In this document: positions 22,321 through 31,317 of the stretch, one piece after another
Layout of the letters: each line of letters starts with the position of its first letter
Position numbering within the stretch: the stretch's first letter is position 1
Assembly (NCBI GenBank): GCA_942159475.1
Contig: OW804094.1
Location: forward strand, 14,452,132 to 14,516,131
DNA length: 64,000 nt
Source: Sthenelais limicola
Taxonomy: Eukaryota; Annelida; Polychaeta; Phyllodocida; Sigalionidae
Reading direction: 5' to 3'
Translations under genes and position numbers: made by a program
Notes under the pieces: model-generated
Databases searched by the model: none
What the model was told of the DNA's origin: nothing
The model's input: only the letters and a program-made list of their open reading frames with translations

Positions 22321-22575
22321 ATGAAGCTGTACTACGATAGAATGATGGTGGAGGTGATCCATGACACTGTTAGGGACGGCTACGAGGTTGGAATTTCTCT
22401 GAGGGAGGATGGGCAGCTGACAAAAGACCAGATGCGGCTGTTTTTAAAGGCAGATTCGAGCCTTGATCATACCATAGATTTTCTTCAAGTATCCCTGTAC
22501 TGGACTCCAGAGGGCCAGTTTAAAATGCGGATGTTTGACGAGAGATATAACCAACACTTTACAATTGAAGTATAA
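22321..22575 (+). CDS. Small unknown ORF (Polinton 2)
   Basis: ATG at 22,321 gives 84 residues ending at TAA (22,573-22,575). The open frame extends further upstream to 22,204, where an AG (GCATGCAG) could be an acceptor. The protein is small and mixed alpha/beta (DGYEVGISLREDGQLTKDQM, then FLQVSLYWTPEGQFKMRMF). No family recognised. It sits just upstream of the promoter of the PC4-like gene and in the same direction. The amphipathic strands suggest a small structural or DNA-binding protein, but this is a guess. Confidence 0.5.
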   Translation: MKLYYDRMMVEVIHDTVRDGYEVGISLREDGQLTKDQMRLFLKADSSLDHTIDFLQVSLYWTPEGQFKMRMFDERYNQHFTIEV

Positions 22576-22621
22576 AAGGTAAGTAAATATTTGGTTAAAT
22601 GATGACGTAGGCAAATCAGCA

Positions 22622-22630
22622 CATATATAA
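22622..22630 (+). promoter_or_regulatory. TATA box of the Polinton 2 PC4-like gene
   Basis: ATATATAAGG about 45 bp before the ATG at 22,670 and right after the preceding stop codon, at the same distance as the TATA box of the Polinton 1 paralogue. Confidence 0.6.
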
Positions 22631-22669
22631 GGTTGGGGAGACAGTTACTTGGTAGTTACTACATGAAAG

Positions 22670-22923
22670 ATGGAGCTTAGCACAGGCGTTACCGCGTACA
22701 TAGGAGAGACAAATGTTAAGTTTGTTAGAACAAGAAAGGATGGAACAGTGCGTTTTGTACTTGTTCCAACTGAAGTTGTGCAAGAAGCTCGTCAACACGG
22801 CTCTAGTGTGCTAACAACAGGAGTTAGCTATGTGTTTGACAACTGGGTAATGCAAAGATCCCTACACTTGGAAGAACCATATTTGGCCTTTGTGAAAAAG
22901 AACGCCGAAGGACAGAGAATACC
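22670..22923 (+). CDS. PC4-like accessory protein, exon 1 (Polinton 2)
   Basis: ATG at 22,670. The exon codes a beta-strand-rich domain (TNVKFVRTRKDGTVRFVLVP; LAFVKKNAEGQRIP) and ends at ACC/GTAAGT with the same residues (RIP) and same phase as the Polinton 1 gene. Exon 2 begins at 25,093. With exon 2 the protein is about 161 residues. Clear paralogue of the gene at 7,700-8,910. PC4/p15-like fold is tentative, from the strand pattern and the FNLT motif across the splice. Confidence 0.72.
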
Positions 22924-23050
22924 GTAAGTACATAAACATATTGAATAGCAGGTTATTTTGTGGGCCTACCAATACTTATAACACTGTAATAGAATGTACT
23001 GTGACGTAGCACGTTGTATAAGGCAGTAAAAATATATACAAAACTATATA

Positions 23051-25065
23051 TGGTCCATTCCTACGAAATGGGCCCAGTAGCCTGAAAACATTGTACCAAA
23101 AAAAATCCTTTCAATGTTTTCCATAGTTGGGGAGCCTAAAGTAGAGTAATGGAGCATTTTAAATCTAAATTTGCTACTAAATTGATTAACTAGTTTTTAT
23201 TCTACATAATATAAAAGACAGGGTTAGGATTTCCTATGTTTTTACGTCGCACATTAAACTGCCTCTAAATAGTTGGATTTTGACAATGAGAAATGAATTC
23301 TAGGTTCGATTTGGCATTTTCTTTGGGAAATATGACTATTTCCTCATGATATTGGCAGCTTGTGTTGAAATAAGTCTCATTTTGATTTAGCAAATGGCAA
23401 AATTAAAAATCAGTTCACTTTTCCACTATAGCTTGGCACTACCTGACCTTTTTTCATTCATCACTATTCTGCTTATTGTCAAGAAATGAGAGAAAAAAAC
23501 AATCCTATAGCTTTGTTATTACACTACCTTGAAGAATCAAGTACTATTTCTGCCAGGGATTATATTTTCATTTGATGAACCAGGTTGAAATATGTGCGAC
23601 GTAAAAACGCTATATAGGGCTATTCTCTGAAAAGTCTTGCTTTTAAGTGACAGATATGAGGAAAAATGAAATTTAGATTAAAAGTAAGAGGTTTTGGGGT
23701 AATATTTCCTAAAAGCTCATATTCTCCTCTATATAATCGTGAAAAAGGTGGCATGCAGAGTCAATTATCTAGGAATTTATTGACCAAAACGTTCATCTTT
23801 AATATTTAAATCAATAAGTGGTCATTTAAAAGGTAGAAATGCGTATATTCATTTGGCAGTAGCCTTGCTTCTATTAAAGGGATCTGAATGATTATTCATC
23901 AGCAGAATGCTGAGATTGTTGCAATTTGTCTGGTATATGTCACAACTTTCTATCTCAAATAGTTTTCCCTATATAAAGCAAATATTGCGACATAAAAACG
24001 TGTGACGTAAAAACCTGTGACATAGAAACAAGTGTTTTCTCTTTATATATTAAAGGCATACTTCTGTTCAGATCATTCAAAGGATCTGAATAATTATATA
24101 TCAACAGATGTTACAACATTCAATCTTAAACAGTTCTGCCTCTATTAAGCCAATGGTGCCACCTAAAAATGTGCGACGTAAAAACGTGCCACCTACAATC
24201 AGGTGTTTTCCCACTCTATTTACAAGACATTTCTGTTCAGACCAGTCAAGGGATACATGATTTTATATCAGCAGAAAGCTGACATTGTTTCGGTTTGTAT
24301 GGTACATGTCACAACTTTCTAATTTAAATAGTTTTGCTTTTATCAAGCAAATGCGAGGCATATGAGTTTAAACCATTCATATTGCCCTGGCATCAATAAA
24401 ATCAATTGCCCAATATATTCATATTAGTTTTAAATGTTTTTTTACAATAGGATTGAAAAGCACAACTAATCAATGTGGCGATGTAAAAACATACATAATT
24501 AGCCATTTTCCCATTGAACTTTTTCAAACAGACATAACATCCTTACTAATGGTCCTATTTGGACTCATTAGGTATCAAATGTTAGGGATTGTTTTAAATA
24601 TATATCAAATGAGTTTTATTCTTGTGTAATACAACAGGTTCATTGCATGAAAGTGGGCAAAATGTGCGATGTAAAAACAAAAAAAGAACCTTCTAAATAT
24701 TGTTTGTGCCATAATTTAAAATAAATGTAAGTTTGGTCACTAAAATGCATTAAAATCCAAACCTGGTGACTGAGGAAAATCAATCAGATATAAAAAACGC
24801 AAATTGATGTAGATTTCTGAATCCCCAGTTTCCAAATGTTTAATCATTGACATTTTTCTATGAAAATATCGATTTTAAATGGTTTTAGCCCATGAAATAA
24901 TTATCAGCCCCTATAACAATGTATATATCAAAGGAATTTGTATGCCAAGAGGAATCTGTCAGTAGGATTTGTTTTAATATCAATGAATATTACAGTGAGA
25001 TATGAGGCATAGAAGGGCCAAAGGTAGGGAAAAGGGCACTGGGCCCATTTCGTAGGAATGGACCA
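23051..25065. mobile_element. 2.0-kb non-autonomous DNA transposon in intron
   Basis: Inverted ends of 28 bp begin TGGTCCATTCCTACGAAATG and end in the exact reverse complement, flanked by TA-rich sequence (TATATA on both sides, so a TA or TATA target duplication). No ORF of note inside. A motif near GCGACGTAAAAAC recurs in either orientation at about 23,243, 23,597, 23,989, 24,003, 24,171, 24,477 and 24,666. The insertion ends only about 27 bp before the exon 2 acceptor of the PC4-like gene yet leaves the splice site intact. Superfamily not determined. Confidence 0.8.
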
Positions 25066-25086
25066 TATATATATATATATATATTT

Positions 25087-25546
25087 TCACAGGTTTGACT
25101 GCTTTAACCTGACTGAAGCAGAGTTCCAGACCCTGTGTACTAAGAAGACGGATAAGACGAGAGGTCGGAAGAGAAAATTAGACGAGCATGGCAGTCCACA
25201 GGAAAACACACCTAACGACCGACAATATACAGAGTACCACTGGAAAACACCGGTTACAACCAACAACTTGGTATTTTTGGCTAAAGAGTCGTGTAGGGAG
25301 CACGCCGAGAAAACATGTGCATGAGTGATGCGACACGTTGAAAGACGAAGTTTTTCCTCTGATCGACACCTTCTTCGCATCTTGTACACAAATCCAATGG
25401 CTGTGAGAAGGAACGAAAGTCCAGCTGCGATGATTACCAGAACCTGCATCCAGTCATGCTTAGTTTCGTGTTCCACAACCGCCGCCAGTTCCTCTGCACT
25501 TCTCACCTGTGAAAGCACTTCCAGTTTTGCCTGGAAATGTACCGAT
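25087..25546 (-). CDS. Small membrane protein, last exon (Polinton 2)
   Basis: Begins after the acceptor TTTCCAG (exon start about 25,530, first residues AKLEVLSQVRSAEELAAVVE). A single membrane span follows (WMQVLVIIAAGLSFLLTAIG) with a basic stop-transfer KMRRRCR. The open frame then runs antisense through exon 2 of the PC4-like gene to a stop at 25,087-25,089, so the true C-terminus or polyadenylation point is unsure. Type I topology fits the signal peptide in the upstream exon. Could be a spike stalk or small receptor-like protein; no family recognised. Confidence 0.55.
25093..25324 (+). CDS. PC4-like accessory protein, exon 2 (Polinton 2)
   Basis: Starts after TTTTCACAG and continues the frame with FDCFNLTEAEFQTLCTKKTD, matching DCFNLTWDDL of the Polinton 1 gene. 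A basic nuclear-localisation-like RGRKRKLDE follows. It stops at TGA 25,322-25,324, lacking the long C-terminal domain of the Polinton 1 version. The exon overlaps the minus-strand membrane-protein frame. Confidence 0.72.
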
Positions 25547-25807
25547 ATGAGGTTGAAAAACATATATTATATAAGTAGCATATGATTAAACCAAAATATA
25601 ACAAAAACTAGCCCTAAATACACGTATTAACGGTTGTTACATAATAACCCTGACTATAGGTAATTATGTAGTATTTTCCAGCATTTATACATTATGTACT
25701 TTGTACAGAGAGATACATGACATCTAATTATTAACCAATTACAATACAAGCCTATATAAACCAGAGTAGACGTGACACTTTAAAAAAATAAAAAAATACT
25801 AGCATAC

Positions 25808-26015
25808 CTGAGCCCTTTCTAATAGGATGGAAAGTTTAGAACTGTCTCCTGGTGCTACATCTGTTTTAGCTGATGCTGCTGCTGCTGCAGCTGCTGCAGG
25901 GTCATGAAGATTTGTTGACAGAGATGGTAAACTGTCGCTAGTTGGTTCCTCGCGTTGAACAGTCTTTATGAGAGCTTTAGTCAAAGTAGAGTCATCACTG
26001 GACTGCAATATTAAT
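25808..26015 (-). CDS. Small membrane protein, middle exon (Polinton 2)
   Basis: Between acceptor ATTGCAG (about 26,015) and donor CTCAG/GTATGC (about 25,807) the frame reads SSDDSTLTKALIKTVQREEP, then an alanine run (nine Ala, GCN microsatellite-like) and SKLSILLERAQ, and joins the last exon in phase 0. Low-complexity, probably a stalk. Confidence 0.5.
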
Positions 26016-26238
26016 AATAATATTAGTATTAATAATAATAATAATTCTAATAACACCCACATGTTCATGTATACTCTAAACCTAACTTTGATCATAGTTG
26101 TGTTTCATTCAATAAAAAGATAAGGTACACGAGTACCTGGAGGACCACGTGGTGTACCTAACCATTTGTAACTACAGACTAAAACCAGTAGGTTATGAAT
26201 TACTATTTGTTTTTTAAAAATATTTCTCACCTTGGTGT

Positions 26239-26403
26239 TTAATCCAGTCCTTTCCTTAGTCCGTCCAATAGTACGGCCTTGTCAGCTGTTCGACACACTA
26301 CTGTTCCCTGACTAACACTACATATGCACGAATGGCAAAGGTGAGCTTGCGTTTGAGGTGAGATTAACAGTAGAGAAACAGAAAGAAGGACAATGCGCGA
26401 CAT
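26239..26403 (-). CDS. Small membrane protein, signal-peptide exon (Polinton 2)
   Basis: From the ATG at about 26,403 the frame gives a signal peptide (MSRIVLLSVSLLLISPQTQA) and a Cys-rich start HLCHSCICSVSQGTVVCR, which resembles an LRR N-terminal cap (CxCxxxxxxVxC). A TAA stops the frame at 26,239-26,241, a few bases before the AAG/GTGAGA donor near 26,231. Taken literally the gene is broken between this exon and the next; an unseen alternative donor is possible. A TATA-like TTTATATAC lies upstream on the minus strand near 26,515-26,524. Confidence 0.45.
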   Translation of the reverse strand: MSRIVLLSVSLLLISPQTQAHLCHSCICSVSQGTVVCRTADKAVLLDGLRKGLD

Positions 26404-26429
26404 TTTGGTGCCGTTCCTCGTGCTCAACT

Positions 26430-27290
26430 AGCGTGTCCCCGGCGGGTCAAGAATACGCTGGGGATCATAAAACAATAAACATTTGCCGGCGCGAATATGA
26501 AAAGCAGAAGTATGTATATAAACAACAGCAACATCCCTAACATATAATTTTATTAATACACACTAAATTGCGATACTTATGGTGTGTAATACATAGCATT
26601 AGCATGAGATGAAATAAACTGTAAACTGCGGTTGGATTAGTACACGACTTATATAATGTTTGAGCAGTCTCACTGTAGCGAGACACCTGTCTACATCCGG
26701 AATGACGGGCGGAGAGAGCACTTGGGGTCGTGTGCAAAACAGCTACCGGATAAGGCTTTTGTATGATCGAAGGGAGTACACTTTGCTTATTGATCTTGTG
26801 TATCTAATGTAAATAGTACCCTAACAATAGGTTTGACTAAGTGAGGAGGGAGTAACGATAACTAGATAGAGAAGGAGGAGGTGGAGACAATGGGTTATAC
26901 ATGGCCTTGTTTTGATCTGAATTAATGATTACTTGGTATTATCGCTCAGTCATGCGGTCGTAAATGGTTATTGGGACAGGTATAGTGCACTGTATTAGTG
27001 TCACAGTGGTTCTATTGCAAAAGGCATGCATTATTAATGTAGGTGTACATCATTGTACTTGTAATATTTGCGAATGATTATGCCTACCAATTAATCTAGC
27101 TGATACCATTGTGTTTACTATTGTTTGAGATGCGCTGACAGTTGACTATTTGCGCAGGACGGAGAAGGAGGAGGAGGATGGTGTCATGTGCAGGACTGTA
27201 CGTATAAAGTAAGACAAACAAAGTCAGGTATGGTACAGAAGCACTATTGGATTTGGATCGTTGCTATTGGTATCGCCTACTGAGAATATC
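26430..27290. other. Divergent promoter interval in Polinton 2
   Basis: Between the minus-strand membrane-protein gene and the plus-strand glycoprotein gene. No ORF of note. TATA-like elements face outward at both sides (minus near 26,520; plus GTATAAAG near 27,201). Confidence 0.45.
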
Positions 27291-28112
27291 ATGGATCATG
27301 TAGTACTTATAGTTATTATTATTTCACTAGAGTTATACACTAGCACTTTACTGGTTCTAAGCAAGAACTTGTGTAGCGATTTTCCTCTGCAATGTTCATG
27401 TTCCTGGGAGGAAGTAGATGGAATTAAAACGAAGGAAACTGTAACATGCAGACTAGAGGACGATCCTCAGAAGTACACGGCACCTAGGCAGTATACCCAC
27501 TTTGACTTTAGACTTTGCTCTGTTGTTGATTTCAATTTGGAATTCTTTAATCAGTTTGATCGTGTAAAAGTGGTTGATATCCGTAACTCTAGGGAGCCTG
27601 TAAACTCTGCTAGTGTTGACTGCTTTCCAGAGGACTATGAGCTCCTAAGTGATTGCAATTGCGATTATGTAAGCACAGAGCCTGGCGATAGAGTTTCTGT
27701 TTGGTCTGGCGCGACTCATGATAATACTCAAACCTATGGTTCTAGCACTGTTAATGCCAGTGCAACAGATGTTGCATTTACTGACTCTTTTATTACTGGT
27801 GCAACTACAATTAGCAATGGTACCGAGGAGGAAGTAAGCGTTGTATTGGCTACAACCAAAGAAAGCCGTGTTACAGTTTTACCACCATCATCGTCAACAA
27901 ATGTGGGTTTAATCGCTGGGGTTGTTGTTTCTGCAGTAATCGTGACAAGTCTGTTAATCTGTGTCTTACTGGTATTTATCATGCATCGCTATAGGCAACA
28001 ACACGGATGTGGTATGGCAGGACGTATGATATACACCGGTAATGAGGTATACGAAAATATCGTATTGCAAGACGTAAACTCCTCCAGCGATAATAGCACA
28101 AGTAGCTGCTAG
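27291..28112 (+). CDS. LRR-like type I membrane glycoprotein (Polinton 2)
   Basis: The frame is open from 27,261, but the first ATG is at 27,291. A signal peptide (MDHVVLIVIIISLELYTSTL) precedes a Cys-rich cap (CSCSWEEVDG...ETVTCR) like an LRR N-terminal domain. One or two LRR-like segments follow (HFDFRLCSVVDFNLEFFNQF, KVVDIRNSRE), then a Cys-containing closing part, a Ser/Thr-rich stalk with several N-x-S/T sites, one membrane span (GLIAGVVVSAVIVTSLLICV) and a 40-residue tail with NEVYENIVLQ (a YxN-type phosphotyrosine motif). AATAAA lies at 28,136. The LRR-like segment matches the remnant in Polinton 1 (about 12,330-12,590). Possibly a cell-attachment or immune-decoy protein; inference only. 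Confidence 0.72.
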   Translation: MDHVVLIVIIISLELYTSTLLVLSKNLCSDFPLQCSCSWEEVDGIKTKETVTCRLEDDPQKYTAPRQYTHFDFRLCSVVDFNLEFFNQFDRVKVVDIRNSREPVNSASVDCFPEDYELLSDCNCDYVSTEPGDRVSVWSGATHDNTQTYGSSTVNASATDVAFTDSFITGATTISNGTEEEVSVVLATTKESRVTVLPPSSSTNVGLIAGVVVSAVIVTSLLICVLLVFIMHRYRQQHGCGMAGRMIYTGNEVYENIVLQDVNSSSDNSTSSC

Positions 28113-28176
28113 AGACTTTTTTTACAGGTTAGTGAAATAAATGAAGGTAAAGACGATTTGCTACAAGTATGTTTAT

Positions 28177-28178
<2 letters not shown>

Positions 28179-28226
<48 letters not shown>
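28179..28226. repeat. TA microsatellite
   Basis: Uninterrupted (TA)n of about 45 bp between the converging glycoprotein and protease genes. Confidence 0.9.
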
Positions 28227-28231
<5 letters not shown>

Positions 28232-28266
28232 AATATATATTCACATGTGCAATATGGACATATAAA

Positions 28267-28720
28267 CTAAGTAATCCGACACAATCTAGTATACATGTAA
28301 TTGACAGTGTAATCATTTTGCAGTAAGCATGTATTAGTAAAATGCGACATGTATGTCTCCATGGTCATATTAAGTAAGCTCTTTAATTGAATATACATAA
28401 TACAGTACTGGCCACACACCGAACTCTGAGCGCTTTGAATTCTTCTACTATTGTATTTGTATTTTTCCCCATTTGCTATAATATAGTTGATCACCTTTTT
28501 ATTATAGAATTGTGGGCACTGAGCCAGGGAATCGAACAGTTCTACTGGTCCCGTAGTCGGAAAGTACAGCGTAAACCAATGTTCACCTTTGAGGTGTTTA
28601 GGGGATGAGTTAACCACATAGTAGCATGGTCATTCATATATCACCGCCGGTAGATCCTCGAACGAGATGGCCCCGCGAAATGCACCAACGTGAGACAGAC
28701 ATGACTATATCAACTTCACT
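28267..28720 (-). pseudogene. Adenain-type cysteine protease (Polinton 2)
   Basis: The minus-strand frame contains the catalytic His in KGEHWFTLYFP, an acidic partner in VELFDSLAQ, and the catalytic Cys region RIQSAQSSVCGQYCIMYI. This is the layout of adenovirus and Polinton maturation proteases, which cut capsid precursors. The frame is open for 116 codons from 28,617. Upstream in the same frame, separated by one in-frame TGA at 28,630-28,632, is more protease-like sequence (FRGAISFEDLP), so the gene carries a nonsense change. It lies just downstream of the capsid gene, as in virus-like Polintons. Confidence 0.8.
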
Positions 28721-28745
28721 TAGACCTACGCCATAGACTAAACTG

Positions 28746-29802
28746 TTAGTGTTCTGTATAGACATTGCGAGCGTGGTCAATTTTTAGCCGAGCTGGTAAA
28801 ATTCCATAGGCTATTAGTGTTACTGGCTTTGTCAGGCTTTTGCTGAACGAAACAGAAAGTCTTGTGTTGCCCTTTTTCATCGGAGTCGTGAGGTAGTCTT
28901 CTGCCTTGTTCTTGGCTATATTGAGACAATACAACGCACAGCCATCCATGAACGTTGTCTTGTTAATGGCTGGAGCTTTCTTCTGGTTGGCCGGTCGACT
29001 TTCAAACAGGGTAGCATACGCCTCTGTTACTTCCTTCTTGTCAAAGTCTGGTTGCAGAGGCTTTGCAGGCACCGACTTCCCATCCACCTCGAAGCACAGT
29101 CTGTTCAGATTAAAGTTCTGGAAATTAAAGGGATTACTAGTGTTCGTTCCGTTGTATGCCTCTGCTAACACGAGACCAACGATAAGCTGCTTGGGAACGT
29201 TGTCCTGAAAGGTGTTGTTTGTGCTCCACTCCAGGTTAGTAGTTGGTATGGTAAAGGCTCTAATGTCACTTCTGTTATATTGGTACAGCATCGGTTGCTT
29301 CAGGTTTATGGCATTGTGTGACATGAGCAATCCTGGGTTAATCTTAAAGAATGGAACAAGCAGCACCGCCTCCTTTATGCTAACCGAATAGTACTTTGAC
29401 GTTCGTGCCCGTGTCTCCGGTACGTTATTGTAGTCAGACTTCTGTATTTTGGGACGCTTGGGTGGCCGTTGTCCTTTGCCCTCCTCCTCCTCCTCCTCCT
29501 GCTCCTCCTCCTCATGATTTTCCTCATGATCCTCCTCTTCCATTGTGGTTTGACCATGTAACTTCTTATGTGATCCTTTTGATTTGGGCTTGGGTTGCTT
29601 GGACTTCTTCTTTTTAGAAGATTTTCCTTTTTTTCTGGTGCCGTAGGTAAGATTTGTATACATTAACCTGAACTTGTGGTATCAGCTTAATATTTACAGG
29701 AACCCCGTTGACCAGCAGTTTGTTTTGTTCGGCAATGTCGCAGGGTAGAGAGGTCACTTGCACCCATGTTTTCCAGTATTGAAGAGTAATGCTTCGCTCC
29801 AT
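28746..29802 (-). pseudogene. Hexon-like major capsid protein, C-terminal part (Polinton 2)
   Basis: The 305-codon frame (29,663-28,746) holds the second jelly-roll part of the Polinton/adintovirus hexon, the family often annotated as F54H12.2-like. Markers are RAFTIPTTNLEWS, NVPKQLIVGLVLAEAYNGTN, NPFNFQNFNLNRLCFEVDGK, PLQPDF and KKGNTRLSVSFSK. A preceding frame (29,802-29,614) carries the segment with QNKLLVNGVPVNIKLIP; the two overlap in different frames, so one slip lies near 29,660. Between them is an insert first Lys-rich then Glu-rich. The whole first jelly roll is missing: the frame starts about 25 residues before the mid-protein motif, exactly where the right TIR ends. Confidence 0.8.
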
Positions 29803-29819
29803 GTGTCTCAGCTAGACGT

Positions 29820-30404
29820 GAGTAGTACATACAAATGGGGGAGGGCCATGGTATTTCTACACACTCGATTCAGTAAAGTTACATTCATGATCTCCAGTAA
29901 CACCACAAACCAAAACATAATTGCAGGTCACTCATGCTTAGGGTCACAGGCAGCTAGGTCAGTCCTGTTTATACAACTCTAAGGTAATCAACACCAATGT
30001 ATGTGTACTAGGTCAGTAAACAACAACAACAGCAACAACAACAACCAGCTTTAGGGCTCACAGGTAACTCGGGTACTCGTGTTTAGGGTTCACACCTAAC
30101 TAGCCAAGATCACTTGCACTAGGTCAATATTGTTTAGGGGCACAGCTAACTAGGGCACTCATGTTTAGGGTTCACAGGTCATTAGGGCACACATGTTTAG
30201 GGTTCACTAGTAAACATACCAGTACACCTGCACTAGGTCAGTGCACCGGAACTGGGTCAGGTCAGAGGGCCTTATCACTAGGTCAAGGGCCCTTCAGACC
30301 CTTATCACTAGGTCAAGGGCCCTTCAGCCCTTCCCTAGGGTCAAAGGGCACGGAGCAGTTTGCGGCATCGTACCTACCACACACAGCGCACTAATACTAC
30401 TACT
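29820..30404. repeat. Polinton 2 right terminal inverted repeat
   Basis: Mirror of 20,400-20,981, ending beside the truncated capsid ORF. It has the same tandem 28-bp units and ACCCTAAAC-type iterations. A CAACAA expansion near 30,010-30,050 differs in length from the left copy. Confidence 0.88.
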
Positions 30405-30410
30405 AGACTG
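30405..30410. repeat. Target-site duplication AGACTG, right
   Basis: Second copy of the duplication at 20,394-20,399. Confidence 0.9.
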
Positions 30411-30508
30411 GAGCTCTCCCTGCATGATACAAATTTCTTTGTGTTGGTTTTGATCCAATGCCACCCAACCTTGTCAAGCACTCTCCCTCTGAGCTACCGA
30501 GTATAACC
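30411..30508 (-). repeat. tRNA-derived (SINE-like) sequence, A-box half
   Basis: Minus strand reads CTCGGTAGCTCAGAGGGAGA with an A-box-like core. It continues, across the Polinton 2 insertion, into the B-box at 20,357-20,399. Confidence 0.5.
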
Positions 30509-31278
30509 ATATTGCATCACCCCTTTAATGTCTGTGCTATTCGCAAACCCATAAATATACCACTGCATCCCGTTTTAATATTCTCCACATTTCTATCTCT
30601 ACATCCTAAACCTTGTTATTTGTGTACTCCCTATACTAGCACACCACCTACTGGTCAAGGTATGCATACTCTGGCACCATCTAACACCTCCCAATTCAGT
30701 CTAAAGGGTGTCCACCCCCACCCCACCCCCATTCAGTGTAAAGGGTACCCAGACTGTGGCGCCACCTAGTGTCACCTCATTAAGGGTAAAGGGTACAAAG
30801 GTCCCCATACTGTGACTCCACCTAGTGTCACCTCATTAAGGCTAAAGTGTATCAAAGGGTACCCGAGGAAGCAAGAAATCGATCAGTGTTCACTACTTCA
30901 CTGACTTTTCCCTCTTCATCATGATGGAGCAAGCTGTTGACGCAACCTCCACCAAAATATCAAAAGGTGAAAAATCCATGTTTTTTTTGTGTTTTGGAGT
31001 GGTATATAGTATCTGAGATTATATTATCCGTCTTGTAACTTAGTGTCACCTCATGACCTATAATATTAAACCTTTGCTTTTGACCTGTGGGGTTGAGGTC
31101 AAGCTACACTATGTAGGTCAAGCCAATACGAATGAGAGGCTGCCAGTCCACTCACCACTCCCGGAGCAACAAAGGACGGGGACCAGTTTAAGAGAGGCTG
31201 GGCGCCGACTGGTCCCTCCCTATTTTTTAAGCGTAACCACTGTGCCACTGTACACAGAAGTCTCTCTCTCTCTCTTTC

Positions 31279-31317
<39 letters not shown>

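Larger units (their letters stand above)
20400..30404. mobile_element. Polinton/Maverick-type element 2 (10.0 kb)
   Basis: Both ends read inward AGTAGTAGTATTAGTGCGC and are flanked by AGACTG. TIRs are about 585 bp. Cargo: a small ORF, a two-exon PC4-like gene, a spliced membrane-protein gene, an LRR-like glycoprotein gene, an adenain-type protease and a hexon-like capsid gene. No polymerase B, integrase or packaging ATPase was found, and 2 kb of its length is a nested DNA transposon. It is thus a non-autonomous derivative of a virus-like Polinton (adintovirus-like by the hexon and protease). Confidence 0.88.

Noticed and set aside
26537..26737. 66-codon minus-strand ORF upstream of the signal-peptide exon
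   Set aside because: No domain, sits in a divergent promoter interval and has no splice link to the gene.
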